NCBI RefSeq assembly: GCF_040807025.1
Contig: NC_090942.1
Span: forward strand, 40,564,911-40,628,910
Direction of reading: 5' to 3'
Origin: Struthio camelus
Taxonomy: Eukaryota; Chordata; Aves; Struthioniformes; Struthionidae
Length of the DNA: 64,000 nt
The notes below the pieces were generated by a model. The model ran no database searches. It had not been told where the DNA came from and saw nothing but the letters and a program-made list of their open reading frames with translations. The position numbers and the translations under genes were made by a program. Shown here piece after piece: positions 1-13,491 of the stretch. How positions within the stretch are numbered: the stretch's first letter is position 1; each line of letters opens with the position of its first letter.

Positions 1-3000
1 TAGCCCCACAGTCTCTCCTACTCCAGCTCTGCCATATTCTCTCTCTCAAATTGATGTGACTCATTCTCACCTATCACCAAAGAAAATTCTTGTAATATCT
101 AAATATGGATGTTTAATACCTTCTTTATAAAAAATGTTATTGGTTGGCTTCTGCTACTCACATTTCCACATGGAGAGAAGTCATGCAGAGAAGCAGGACA
201 TGGCGGTTAAGTATGTGATCTACACGTCTGAATTTGTGAGACTTGAATATATGTATTTTTTTCTATAGGTTCCTTGAAAGATGATCTGGAGAAACCATCT
301 GAGTAAGCACAGAAGAAAATATATTCAGCTGGTAATGCAACATAGACATATTTGGAAACTGGCCCATGATAATCATAAGAAATCAAAGAACTATGACTCT
401 AAGCCAGAGGAGGGTGATGTTGACAGCATGGTAAAATGACAGGAGGCTCTAAAAACTTACTCTCAGTGAAATACCTCAAATCACCTCTGAAAGTAGGCAA
501 TCACAGCCTTACATCCTTCCAAAATTACACCACCCTTTAGTGCATCTTTAGTGCAGAGATGAAATGAGACCATGACTGTATTTAGGAATGACAAAAACAC
601 TTCAGAATGGTAGATTGCTTCCATGCCAGGTACTTGCAAGTTAAGACAAGTCAACCTGTTTGGCATTATTTGAGTTACATGAAACAGAATCTAACAAACT
701 TCTTTTGGTTTGCATTGTAGCATGACAATACAAAACTCAAAGATATCTGTTATTCCTTTCAGAAGGAATAACACTTTTCAGAAGGTCAGTTTTATCCAGT
801 CTGGGTAAATAACGTTCTGATGTATGCAGCTTAGGGTTAAAGTCAGTACTAAAGACCAAATCTTACATAAAATTAAGTCAGTGGTAAATCTCCGATTGAC
901 ATCACTTGTTCAGAATCAGGGACTACATTTAAGATATTAATATATTAAGATTGAAACTGTTTTCCATATCATTCTCAGAGCTGCATGGACAATGATCCAT
1001 ATAATGAAGCAGGATAAACAGACGTCTTAGTGCTGTAAACAGCATTAATTGTTCTCCTTCCAGTATCATTCAGGATGTTCCATTTAAAGCTATCTAAAAC
1101 ATCCATAGCTATAAAAGCTTACACTTGAGTATGGTTTGTTTGATTTTTTTTTGGTGAAGAAAATGCAAAAGGTGATGTGAAATCTTCCCTTGTGGACCTC
1201 AGCAGAGAGGTGCGTGGGAGTATACCAAAGTAGTGTAATGAAGTGAGTAGCTGTGTTGCCCTCTAGTGACAGGTTAAGAAAATCCTACCATGAGCAACAG
1301 GTACCAGAAATTCTTCACCCAGTAGGTAGCGTTATAAGACTTTACGGATATACACTTAAGCTAAGTCTCAACAATAAAAAGATTTTCTGGAAGATTTTGT
1401 GATTTGGGAGAGCCATTCACAAAGTTGATCTTGAGATTTGTAATCTTACTCTGTTTTTTGTCATCTTTCATGTAGGACTTCTGCATTCTCCAAAGGTTAG
1501 TAAGAAACATGAGTGACCTGCATAATAGTTGAAGATTCATAATATTTCTGGTGAGAAATACAAAGATATCACTAGTCGGCGTTCAATTTTTGAAGGATCA
1601 TCTTTACTGTTAAAGCTTTCTCATTTGAAATAATGTTCTAGGTTTACAGACTGCAACTTCAAGTTCTCTGCATCTACAGACAACACTAAGAACCTGGCAA
1701 TCAGATTTCTGGTGTGGGAAAAGCTTGAGATAAAGGCTTTCTCAGCTAAAGGAGGACCTGAGATAAAGGCTTTCTCAGCTAAAGGAGGACCAGAGAAGTG
1801 AGTTGGGCACAAGTGATGGCACAGACAGATGAATCTGATAAGATTTCACATCTTCATAAACCCAGATACCAATCACCTGAATAAACTGCAATTAAGACAT
1901 TCTGGTGTATACTATCCACAGTGACAAGCTAACAGGCTGTTTTGAAGTATGGTGAAAGTTAGATTTTCAGCCTGAAAGGACACAAAAGTGCCAGAAATGG
2001 TTCCGCATTCACCAACTTATTAGTTGTCTGTACCATGGAGGCAATTCTCAGCTGAGGCTTACATATGTGGTTTTTAAGACTCCTCCCTTCCATCCCAATA
2101 CAAGGATTACCCCAGGAGAAAAAAGGGATGCCCTGCTGAGTCTAGTAATCTACAGTTAGCAGATGATCCCAAGGGGAACTATTAGCAGCTGGTATAGTTT
2201 AGAGTTGTCCAGACAAGCACTGAATTGGCTGGAGAATCTGGAACTGCAGCTAGCTGCCTGACAAACTTCTCACTCATCCAATCTTGCAGACAGCAAGATC
2301 TGCATACAGTAGAGATTTTGAGCTACTGCATGACAACACATTGCCATGTATTATGGTAGAACAGGTCAGTTCTGCTCCGCAGTGGGTTGAAGCATTTGTT
2401 TGTATTTAGATACTGAAAGCACAGGAATATGAACTTGTTCAAGAGTCTTAAGTGTTGTGTGTTGGATATTGTAATACAATGGAAAAATGTTTCGGTTTTA
2501 CCTTTATTTTTCTCTCTTAAGTTGGCTTATACATGTCCCTTCAGTAATGTGCACAAAATTAAATGTAAGATAACTTATTTTTATCTTTACCCCTGGAATG
2601 GCAGGACTTAATTTTGCATTAGTGGCACAATGCATTCCTGGCTTGTAGGGCAGACAGCTAAGAGTGGGGCAATCCAGCCAGGTTTGGTGGGAATTTCAGT
2701 GGGTTGGGGACTGATGGATTTCAGGGAAGTACAGGGGAAAAAAGGGAGGACAGGAGAAGAAGGACCATGAGGGTGTTGAAGACTGCAGTGGGAGGACTGG
2801 GGGCTGGAGAGAAGGGGCTAGAAGGTAGAAGGGTTGTGGAGACTTGTTGGAGAGAAGCAACTGAGAGAATCAATGGGGGGTTTCATGGTGAAAGGGACTG
2901 AGAGTGATCTTTCTTCTTGCTAACACCCTGCCAATCTGATCCCAGGATAACTGAATTTGAGGAATTTGCGAGGTCGACATAGCATCTTGTCAGTTCTCCT

Positions 3001-3928
3001 GGTTTGAATGTGAAATGCATTTCAGTTCATACCATGGAAATTACAAAGATTCTTCATAGCTGATTTCTTGTTGATATTAAGCAATACTTCTGAGTAATCT
3101 GAAATTTGTCCCAAAAACTGAACAAATGTGAGCTTCTAACGTTTGGAAAAGTTGTCAGTTTTTGGACTAGCTCTTTATTCTTTTGGCTAATTCTCTTCTG
3201 ATTAAAATATCTTCTTAAAAATAATTGCCATTGTCAAGAACAATGCAACACTCTTACTGACAATGATGGCTAGTCGCTCTCTTTAAATGAAAATTCCTCC
3301 AGGCCACTTAATCAACATATCTGTTTCAAGTAAACAATGGTGCCATTTCCTGAACAAGAAATTAAGGCATTTTTGGAAAACTTAGTTGGGTAATAAATAA
3401 AAATACTCTATTTCTCTTGGCTGATTTATGCATAATGGGCCTTTACACAGACAACCAAGTAAACAATATACACTGAATCTATTAGTGAAAAGTGCATATT
3501 GCTCTAAAGTGATGTTATGAACTAAACTTTTTCTTTTGGGAGAGAAACAGAGAAAGAGCTTTTCAGATATAAAATATCTATTAATTTTCTGATCAGCTGT
3601 TTAAAAATGAATGTTTAATGATGCAGTAAACAAATATGCAACTTGCTTGACCTCACTGAAAGCAGTTGGCAAGTATTTTCTTGGATTAAGCTGTACTTGC
3701 TGTATAATGGCTAGACTGTCATTTATGAAACCGTAAGGCTCTGTGAGGCTCTGTTTTTCTAGAGAGAAGGGTGTGACTTCGCAGCCAGCTTAAACCAATG
3801 TAAGCAGAGCTGTGCCCGAGAGAGGCAGCCCTGCAGCCAGCCCTGCTGCCTCCCTTCTGCCAGTGTGAGCACCCAACACATCTGATCAGTTGGATCAGGG
3901 AACTGGTACATCTGGAAGCTAACGAAGC
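1..3928. other. Intergenic DNA, no gene recognised
   Basis: AT-rich vertebrate intergenic sequence. Open frames on both strands are short (under about 95 codons) and none resembles a protein family I know. Apart from a perfect 33-bp tandem duplication at 1726-1791 I see no organised structure. Confidence 0.6.
1726..1791. repeat. Perfect 33-bp tandem duplication (2 copies)
   Basis: Two identical 33-bp units (1726-1758 and 1759-1791) abut head to tail. Each begins TGAGATAAAGG and ends GGAGGACC. The perfect identity suggests a recent duplication or an active two-copy minisatellite. A 63-codon minus-strand frame crosses it and repeats an 11-residue block, but nothing supports that frame as a gene. 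Confidence 0.95.
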
Positions 3929-4037
3929 TCCTGGGAAATATGCTCTAGAGGACCCTGCTTGAGCAGGGAGGTTGGACTAGATGATCTCCAGAGATCTCTT
4001 CCAGCCTAAACCATTCTGTGATTCTGTGATTCTGCGA
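3929..4037 (+). mobile_element. CR1 LINE, short 3'-end fragment
   Basis: The stretch from CTGGGAAATATGCTCTAG through the ATTCTGTG repeats matches the 3' terminus of the longer CR1 copy at 11,180-11,280 almost base for base. The match includes the block GGTTGGACTAGATGATCTCC. About 110 bp remain, so the copy is severely 5'-truncated, as usual for CR1. It ends in ATTCTGTG-type repeats and runs straight into an AC microsatellite. Confidence 0.93.
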
Positions 4038-4038
4038 A

Positions 4039-4054
4039 ACACACACACACACAC
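4039..4054. repeat. (AC)8 microsatellite
   Basis: Eight uninterrupted AC dinucleotides directly follow the CR1 3' end, consistent with a microsatellite seeded by the retroposon tail. Confidence 0.9.
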
Positions 4055-7000
4055 AAATCCCCCAAAGTCCAAGGCTCTTCATTTCCACCTGGCTCAGCTC
4101 CCTGATCAAGCTGACCACGTAGCCCATACAAGCACTGGCTCTGGCTGAGGGAGCGGAAGGCCTAGATGGACTGAGGAGGGTGAGAATGTGCTTTTTGGCA
4201 AGAGTGTGCCTTAGATCAGCTGGCACTTATCATGCAACTGCAACTTAGATGGGACAGTTTAAGTGAACTGCTGGCAAGAGGTAGGTAACTATGTGATACT
4301 ACAGGTCATCAGAGAGTTTCTTCAGAAGAATCAGCTGTGCTCAGAAGGGAGAGATTCCTGTGCTGTGCCTCAGTTCTGGTGATGATTCATTCCTTAGAGA
4401 CAGGCCAGATGCTACATCCTGTAACTTTTCTTTCCCACTAGTCATATGGGGGATAATAATGCTGAATTTAACTGAAGATTAAGTAGTGTTTGTCAAGCAG
4501 TTTTGTAAATGTCAATCAAATACAAACTAGAGAAAGATAATGCTATTTCAGAAATAGAAACTTCTGCCAGACTTAGTCCTACACCAGTACTTATTGCTTA
4601 TTATAATGGAAAGTGATAACATTTCAATAGTTCCTTCAGCCTTCCAAGGCAACCTGTCATGCCAGCAAACTTATTAAGGTTATCTTGAGGCAATTAGCAA
4701 ACTCAGTAGGCTGCACAAATGAGCGCTGGAAATAATAACTTATATTCACAAATGTATGCAAGTCCAGAGAGAAAAGCTGCTTCCATGGTGGATATGGAGG
4801 CTGGCTAAGGAACAGCCTTTAACAAGACATAACCTGCAAAAAAGAATCCTCCAGTCCTCAACTTTAGAAGGCAGTCTGCTGGAGGTCATGAAATCCATCC
4901 TTTGCTGGAGGATGGAAATCAAAAATCAGGATGAAAAAACTTGTTATCATCTGAGAATTTTTGTTTCCAGTTCATTCATGTTTCATGGAATGGTTAGAAA
5001 ACTACAGAAGTAGTCAACCTTTGATATGGAGCAAAAAAGACCGAGCTAGCTTTAATTTTGTCTCGTTCATTGAACCTTTCTTTGATTAAGCTTCTTCTAA
5101 CGTTACTTATTTTAGAAGACCTTTAAGTAGTTCCTTGTCTTAGAGTGCTTTGTACTTAACCTACATTGTGTAAGAAGAATCATTTTGCTACCACAGTGCT
5201 TCCCTAAGAGTGACCACTCAGTGATTTTTCCTGCACAGTCCAACTCCTGTTAGAGAAAATGGTTTGAGCAGAGGGTCTGGCTGGGTCTCCTGCATTCCTG
5301 GTGCATCCCTGGAACGGACATTTCCAACCAACCTGCATTACAGCAGCCTTAAGCATGCTCATCAGAAATCAAACTGATATCTGAGCAAGCCCCAGACTGG
5401 AACAATTTTCAGTCCCAACTTCAGAACAAGGCAAATCTTGGGGGTTAAATTTCTTCATTTTTACCTTGTTACTATATAACTGTGTAAATATAATATAAAA
5501 TCTCCACTGGGATTGAGGTTTTCAAGTGTTTAAGGTCCAGCATTCTTATCTCATTTGCATTATACTTTTTGGCAGTCTCCCACAAAGGAAGTCTGAAAAT
5601 ACACAGGAAAAAAGTTTTAATTCCCAAGAAAACCTATGGTAAGGAGGTCACAAAATGAAGATAACTTAAGGAATGCCTTCATTTCAACAGAACTTTTCAA
5701 ATCTCCACAACAGATAGTAAGACTGAATGTTGCATGCATTGCAAAGCTTGATGTACTGCATACCGAAAGCATGTCTGTAGTCCATTGTTTTTCACTTAGT
5801 TTTAATTATTTTTCGTAGTTCATAAAAAGATATTTTAGAGCAAAGAAATATCAGCATTCTTACTTATGGTAGTGAGTATTAAAAAGCTCCATTTCTGTTG
5901 GGTGTCAGTCCATGATATCCTTTGCTAACACCTAAATTTCCCTTACCCCCTCTGATTATGAGCATATATGGAAGCCCAGCGTATTTTACTATCTAGCTGT
6001 TTCTTGTAAATGAACCTCTGCATTAAACTGGCCCAACCTTCTCTTCTTGTCAGGACACAGTCTCAGTCATCTGGCTGTGTGCAGCATGGGTCAGCAGGAT
6101 TTCGGGAGAACAGGGAGGAAAAGGCTCCCACTGCCATAGTGAGGAACATGACTCATAGGCAAGTCTGACTTGGGAAAGTTAGCTTGGGAGGACATGTAAG
6201 GGCTGAAGAGTCAAAGATCTGTTCTTAAAGATTTACTAACAATTCAAGTTAGTCAGTGATGGCTGAACCTTCCTTGCAGTCACACGGCCCTCAAATCCCT
6301 CCCCGTGAAGGAACCGTTCTGCCCAGTGTCTGGCTTTCCACTGGTGTAAGGCTGTTGAATTTTTCAATTTGTATGTGTTTTTACAGGGCTTTTAATGCGT
6401 GATTATGGATCTTCAACCTGCCCTTACCGTTACATACTGGGAAACTTTTGTGGCTTTCCCAGACTGCCCCTGTTCAAGCCCAGCTGCCTGAAGGACACTG
6501 TTGAATTGGACTATTCAGGGAATTATTTGGCCCTTAAAGCTATCTTGCTGTGGGCTAATACTCAAAATTGCCCTGCGTATTACAAAAATTGCCAGTAGAT
6601 TGCCGTGGATATGCATATTTGATCATTCAGAAGTTGCCACCTCCTGTAACTGCCTTCTTTCAACATAGATTATTCCATCTTGTCCTGATAGTCACAAATC
6701 TGTTGTGCTCCAGTATTTGGTTATTTCAAAGTGGCACTCACGGTTGTAAGTGTATTACAATACAAGTCTAATGTGGTTGGTGGCTTACAGACTCAGAGTA
6801 CAGTTCTTAGCCTCATGGTGGCAGATAGACATTTTATAAGACTGGAATGTTAGCACGTTTTAGCGTGAACTGAAAAAAATACTTGTCTTTTTTTTGCCTC
6901 TAATCATTTTACATAATGGAGCAAACTTGAAAGAGAATCTGAGTTGGCATTATTCACTCCTTATTTTGATCATCATGAATTCCTTGTATCTTATTTTAAA

Positions 7001-9551
7001 GCAAAATTTTAGTGAGCTACTAGACCAACAGTGATTTCATGAATTTTCTTCTGCCCCATATGTGTATTAAATCTGTTGTAAATATGATATTGCTGCTTAG
7101 TCTTGCTTGAAGATCTTCTTCTTCCTGTGTTTATGCTCTGTTCAGAACCAATTTACATGGAAAAAAAATCCTTACTCCACTCTCCTCACGGAACTGAAGA
7201 AGTGTAATTCATTCTCCTCCTGCTCTGTTAAAGATTCTAGATTCTCTGGACTCAGTTCTGCATTGCTCTGTGTTGTCATTTACCTATATAAGGTAACTGA
7301 AGAGCGTGCAAAAGTGATGAAGTAGCATTTTCAATACATTTGGGACTGATAGAAATGATGACAGAAAGCACAGGGTCGTGGAGAATTAGGGCCTACTATC
7401 ATTTGACACTCTGCAAAGACTATGGGAAAGTAAAATGAAAACTGAGCTGCTTGCTGAATAATGTCGATAGGGTTAAGTACCTGGTACTTGTATTTCAGCT
7501 GGCTTTAATTGAACATGTAAGTAGCCATAGCTAGCTCAAAAAGTTTCTCGAAAGTCAAAACAGCTCTAAAAACAAGGCAGTGATGCATGTATCAGAAACA
7601 CGGTAAGAATACCGGTGCATATGTATGAACTAACTGACGTTGAACTAGGAGACGCTTCTTACACTGAATTCGACCTTCCACAGAATGGGGGGTTATGGTC
7701 AATGGTCTTTGCCTCTGGCTGCTGGCAGCTAACCACCACCATGTTGTATGGTCTGTGTATACTGAGATCAATGGTATACCAGGGTTTTACTACTTGCCAC
7801 AGGGGTAGTTCCAGCATCTGAATGAGCCTGAGACCAGAGGGACTGGAGTCCCAGGCCAGTGGGAAGGGCAGACCTCGGACATGAACGCAGAAATGTTCTC
7901 TCAGCGTAGATCTGTCATTTCCGAGACTGTCAAATGGCTTTGTAGAAACTTTCAAAGCAAGGCAAGGGTTTTTATTCGAGCTGACCAGGAGACAAGTCCC
8001 TTTTGGAACAATTCTTGAGGTTTTAAAATGTTGTTTTATTTTGAACAGCACTGAAAACAAAACCTTCCAAACATATTCACAAAGGAGCGGTTTGGGGATT
8101 AAAGGAACCTTCAGGTTTTCAGTTAGGGTTGGACTGCCAGTGTTTCTTGTCTTTCTCTCTCTGCCCAGGAATGTGCTCAAAAAATGTCCATAGAAAAGTG
8201 TCATGAAAACAGATATATTTCCATTAAACATTTTTTTCCTTTAACTAAATTCATAGAATTCATGGAAAAAATGTTTTGATCAATTCTGAATTTAGCTAAT
8301 TTTAATATAAGATATTTGATTACCTTCTCCATCCTATTCTGCAGATCTCAGCCAGGATTCTAATTTTAATATGGTTATAAGTACAAAGGAATAGCTTTGA
8401 ATATGATACTTTAATTTTTCCCTTTGAAGTATCATCAATTTGTGTTCACAGAGGTTTCTGTAAAATCTCTTGTAGCATACGGGATTGAGATGTCTCGGGA
8501 GAATTGACAGGGTGTTGATTGGTTTATGCCATCATCCTCTTCCTGATTTTGGCATATACATTGAATATAGGATTGAAAAAATAGTAGAGTTGCAAAATCC
8601 AGAATTCAGAAGTTAAGGAATGACAGAATAAAGACTGCTGGTGCAACATTTACTTTGATACTTTGTGTGTCTGTATTATGATATTTACTATATGAACTCT
8701 TTTTTTTTTTTCCTTTCTGTACCCAGGACGCCTATTTCAGTCAAAGTACACAATGAATAGTGAGACCTGATGAGCACTTAATATTTAGGGTTACGTTCAC
8801 TGTTCAGAGGGTGGCCTTTTTTTCATTTGAGAGATCAGTCAGCATTTGAGGTCTTGTGGGTGTTCCTTTTAAAAGGGAAGACTGGTGTTGGAATCAAGCA
8901 TTTTGTTAATGTAATCCCTTTTATATACAAAGAATGGACAGTCATGAAGTTATATTTTGCTGAGCTCAGTAGGAGTCAAACAAGAAGCAGTTTCTTTGCT
9001 TACATTTCTAAGAGACACTAGCATTAATTCTTCGGCTGTTAGCTCCTGTCCTCCTTCTGCTGGCATCTCCATTAAACAATATGTAGTCTCTGCATTTGTA
9101 TTTATGTCTGGTTCAACTAGGCAGAGAGCTCAGCTCTGACCAGCTTTGCATATAACCCGTATTTGCAACCAACTCATTCTAAAAAAGAACTGTAATTCTT
9201 CCATTTTGTATTCAGGAGGAAGTTTAAAACAAATTTCATTTTCATGGTACTGGTACTTTTCCATAAACCACTAATTTAACCACAGAAAGGCATTCCAAAC
9301 CCTATTTAGAGGCCTATATTGTTAATTTCCTCAGGTTTTTCTGCGGTGTTTTTAAAAACTGAATATGAATACTTCACAAGCATTAATATACATTCATAAG
9401 CCTCTCTCATTTTACAGATGAGACCCTGGAGCACAGAAAAAATAAGGCCAAAAGTTTTCATCAGTCTTAGGAGCCAATTAGAAACAACAGCAACCTAATT
9501 TTTGAGGGTATTTAGCCCTATATTACTGTTTTTATGCTTCAAAGCATAAAA
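4055..9551. other. Intergenic DNA, no gene recognised
   Basis: No recognisable gene. The longest open frame is a 190-codon minus-strand frame at 7659-8231. It lacks identifiable motifs, and one frame of that length is not surprising by chance over tens of kilobases. A long T run followed by a CAG at about 8701-8728 resembles a splice acceptor, but there is no supporting exon. Confidence 0.55.
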
Positions 9552-9575
9552 GTATCCTTTGGTGACAAAGGATAC
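9552..9575. repeat. Perfect 10-bp hairpin at the CR1 5' junction
   Basis: Arm GTATCCTTTG (9552-9561), loop GTGA, and reverse-complement arm CAAAGGATAC (9566-9575). The right arm lies inside CR1 coding sequence and the left arm lies just outside the truncated 5' end of the element. Confidence 0.9.
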
Positions 9576-11199
9576 AGAGAAGGCAGAGTTATTGAATGCC
9601 TTCTTTGCTTCCGTCTTCACTGCTAAGGCCAGTCCTGAGGAATTCCAGACCTTGGAGAAAAGAGAGGAAGGCTGGAGAAAGGAAGACTCTCCCTTGGTGG
9701 AGGAGGATCAGGTTAGAGATCTTTTGTCCAAACTTGACATCCACAAATCCATGGGCCCCGATGGGATGCACCCACAAGTGCTGAGGGAGCTGGCGGATGT
9801 TATCGCTAGGCCACTCTCCATCATCTTTGAAAGGTCCTGGAGATCAGGAGAGGTGCCTGAGGACTGGAAGAAAGCCAATGTCACGCCAGTCTTCAAAAAG
9901 GGCAAGAAGGAGGAGGCAGGAAACTCCAGGCCTGTCAGCCTCACCTCCATCCCGGGAAAGGTGATGGAACAGCTCCTCTTGAAGGTCATCACTAAGCATC
10001 TGGAGGACAAGAAGGTGATCAGGAGTAGTCAGCATGGATTCACCAAAGGGAAATCATGCTTGACCAATCTGATAGCCTTCTATGACGGAATGACTGGCTG
10101 GGTAGATGAGGGCAGAGCAGTGGATGTTGTCTTTCTGGACTTCAGCAAGGCTTTTGACACTGTCTCCCATCACATCCTCCCAGGTAAGCTCAGGAAGTGT
10201 GGGCTAGATGAGTGGACGGTGAGGTGGGTTGAGAACTGGCTGAATGGCCGAGCTCAGAGGGTTGTGGTGAATGGCGCAGAGTCAAGTTGGAGGCCTGTGG
10301 CTAGTGGTGTCCCCCAGGGGTCAGTCCTGGGCCCAGTCTTGTTCAATATATTCATCAATGACCTGGAGGAAGGGACAGAGTGCACCCTCAGCAAGTTTGC
10401 TGATGATACTAAACTGGGGGGAGAGGCTAACACACCAGAAGACTGTGCTGCCATTCAGAGGGACCTGGACAGGCTGGAGAGGTGGGCGGAGAGGAACCTC
10501 ATGAAGTTCAACAAAGGCAAGTGCAAGGTCCTGCACCTAGGCAGGAATAATCCCATGCACCAGTACAGGCTGGGGACTGACCTGTTGGAAAGTAGCTCTG
10601 CAGAGAAGGACCTGGGAGTGCTGGTGGACAACAAGTTAACCATGAGCCAGCAGTGTGCCCTTGTGGCCAAGAAGGCCAATGGGATCCTAGGGTGCATTAG
10701 GCAGAGTGTTGCCAGCAGGTCGAGGGAGGTGATTCTGCCCCTCTATTCAGCCCTGGTGAGGCCTCACCTGGAGGACTGTGTCCAGTTCTGGGCTCCCCAG
10801 TACAAGAGAGACATGGCGTTACTGGAGAGAGTCCAGCGGAGGGCTACCAAGATGATTAGAGGGCTGGAGCATCTCTCCTAGGAAGAAAGACTGCAAGAGC
10901 TGGGCCTGTTCAGCCTGGAGAAGAGAAGATTGAGAGGGGATCTCATCAACGTGTACAAGTATCTGAAGGGGGAGTGTCAAGAGGATGAGGCCAGCCTCTT
11001 CTCCGTGGTGCCCAGCAACAGGACAAGAGGCAATGGGCAGAAACTGAACCACAGGAAGTTCCATCTGAACCTGAGAAAAAACTTCTTCACTGTGAGGGTG
11101 ACAGAGCATTGGAACAGGTTGCCCAGAGAGGTGGTGGAGTCTCCTTCGCTGGAGATATTCAAAAGCCGTCTGGATGTGATCCTGGGCAATATGCTCTAG
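9562..11199 (+). pseudogene. CR1 ORF2 remnant: reverse transcriptase with one premature stop
   Basis: The frame encodes a non-LTR reverse transcriptase that would copy CR1 RNA at the insertion site. Counting residues from 9559, the palm motif [11 protein letters not shown] carries a catalytic Asp at about residue 194, and the FADDTKL motif lies at residues 280-286 with the Asp pair at 282-283. Upstream blocks SMGPDGMHP and [15 protein letters not shown] and downstream [10 protein letters not shown] are typical of the family. An in-frame TAG at 10879-10881 interrupts the protein. The same frame then continues without another stop to the natural terminator at 11197-11199, with [20 protein letters not shown] and [19 protein letters not shown]. 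The N-terminal endonuclease is absent, so no real start codon exists. It is not expected to be functional. Confidence 0.95.
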
Positions 11200-11280
11200 G
11201 TGACCCTGCTTGAGCAGGGAGGTTGGACTAGATGATCTCCAGAGGTCCCTTCCAACCTAAACGATTCTGTGATTCTGTGA
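9562..11280 (+). mobile_element. CR1 LINE retrotransposon, 5'-truncated, about 1.72 kb
   Basis: This copy keeps most of the reverse-transcriptase part of ORF2, the C-terminal region, and the diagnostic CR1 3' end. That end has the GGTTGGACTAGATGATCTCC block and closes with ATTCTGTG repeats instead of poly(A). The upstream endonuclease domain and ORF1 are missing, so it was 5'-truncated on insertion and cannot move by itself. It lies about 31.5 kb upstream of the CPSF6 start codon, in the same orientation. Long reading frames survive with a single internal stop, which suggests a fairly young copy. No target-site duplication was evident. Confidence 0.97.
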
Positions 11281-13491
11281 AATACAGCTATCACTGATTT
11301 CAGCACAGTTACAAATACTAGGCACTTCTGCAAATTTGACCCCTCGATGTTGAACCAGGTCCCCTAAAAATAAGGAACCCACCACTTCTGAGAAGCCTGG
11401 CATTACAACAGCCAGTAGAGGCAGAGATATAATCCAGTTAACTGGACAGCCGTTGCAAGCTTAAACACATAACTCTTCATCTTCTTCCTGCACGCCACGG
11501 TCTCAGTCCCTTCCGGCTTCAGCAACAAATGGAGACTAGGATACTAGGCTCAGCCGTGACCTTTATTTACAACAGCAATTCAAGTGTCAGCAAGTAAGCC
11601 GGTCACAGGGCAATACACGCCAAGGGGCCAGGAGAACGATGCAGGGATGCTTAGTTTTGTAACTTTAATTACACTCTTTTAATGAAGAGGCTTCTTATCT
11701 AATCTCTCGCATGGAAAATCAAAAATAGACAGAAACAGCAGGTGTTCGGTCCTGTGACATGTCATCATCTATGTGGTTCATGAACAAGGCTATGTTTGCT
11801 TTCTGCCGATTGAGTTAATGCGATCCGTAATGGGTTGTTTTCCTCTGTGTCAATGGGTAAATCTCGGGTAGGACACACATTTTGCCAACGGCTTTCAAAG
11901 GTATTTGGTGCCAGCAGAGATTTAGGATCCTCAGGGCCCTGTTGTGGGCCTCAAGGAGGGCGCTCGCGGACAGTCACACCGTCTGTTCCTACCAAACTTG
12001 ACTTCTCATGCTCTCAGCACACCAAGCTGCTGCTTTTCCAGTCTGATTCATCCCGGTGCCCAGCTTCTTCTTCCAGTTTAATTTTCTTTACTTAACAAGA
12101 CTCACAAAACTTACCAAGAACATGTATAGGCCCAATTTGCTTCCACGTATCTAAAATAAGCTTTATATTATTAATAAGCTAATACACTGTTATATATTTC
12201 TGTATTACTGACTGATTTTTAGCCATTTTCTGGACATAGAAGAGAAACTGCCTACCTCTGAGCGAAGCTGACAAAGAAAAACTTCAGGAAGGTCTGAAGT
12301 CAGTGCTAAAAGTGCTCTTCTGCCTCAGAGGTGTCCCTATGACTTCTTATCTGTGAGGACACTAGCATCAGAAACACCCTCTCACTTTCAAGGTCATCAG
12401 ACTTCTCAAAGTTCTGTGCTTACATTTCTAGTCACAGGATTTTATTCAATTGGATGCGCGAAGAATTCAAATAAGCTGAACTTCTGTACCCCTGAAATGA
12501 ATATAAGTCTTGCCTGTCACATTCGCTAAATCTGGACAACAGTAACCTGCTTAAGTGCTGTTTTTTTCCAGGGTCAGGATGCACGACATTAGTCAGTTCA
12601 TTTGCTTGTTTCCTCCTACTTCCTCCTGTCTTATTTACATTAACTCAAGTGACTTATTGCACAAGTCTCTAGTAATTGCTAATCTCTTCAGTAACATTGA
12701 CTAGCATCTATCATATTTGCTACAAGCCTAATAAACAACCTGTAAAGACAGCACTGTGAAGACAAAAATAAGGTATACTAAGCAATCTGCTGTATTCAAC
12801 AGACCTTTGGTCACCCGTCAGTCTGATTACCAAGTGTCACAAGGCTCCTAGCAGGTTGTAAAGGCACTTCTAAGATTGAAAAGGCTGCAAACATTTTTTT
12901 TTTTCTTTTTCACTCAACATTGGGGGGAAAAATGATGGCCTTCTCAGAAATCTTTAGCAAGCCGTCTAGGTTACAGCAAGCCAGGCTGGTCTAACAGTTC
13001 ACTGATGAGCCCATTCTCTTCTCTTTAATATCATTGTGCCTTCATGTCATCGCTGGCCAGAATCTCTCAAGCCATTAGTGAATTTAGGCTCCGTCACATT
13101 TACTTTACCTGCTATTACCCCATTAGTAGAACTCTGACAGTGCAGTAAGGCATAATAGATGCTTTGTGTTTTTTGTTGCTTTGGAAAAAGCTTAGGAAAT
13201 TAGGAAAATACAAGAATACAATTTCCACTCTATATAAGGTTTTCAGGGAGAAATAAAAATGATAATGGAATTTTTCAGAACCACGGCTTGTTGAGCTAAT
13301 AGATCACACTGATTTTTCATGTCATACCAGCTGCTAAGTTCAACTTTAACATCTAGTTTGAAAAGACTTGCATACTACTGTATACGGCAGCACTTGAGTT
13401 CTTACAAATCTAGTATCTTCTTTCTCATTGTTTACATAATTTTCCCTTTTGTTGTACATTTTTCTTGTTAACATATATAAACATGTATGTT

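Noticed and set aside
7659-8231. 190-codon minus-strand open frame
   Set aside because: No recognisable motif, no splice or promoter context. One frame of this length is plausible by chance in 42 kb read in six frames.
8701-8730. T-run followed by CCCAG resembling a strong splice acceptor
   Set aside because: The following sequence has no sustained open frame or matching donor that would make an exon.
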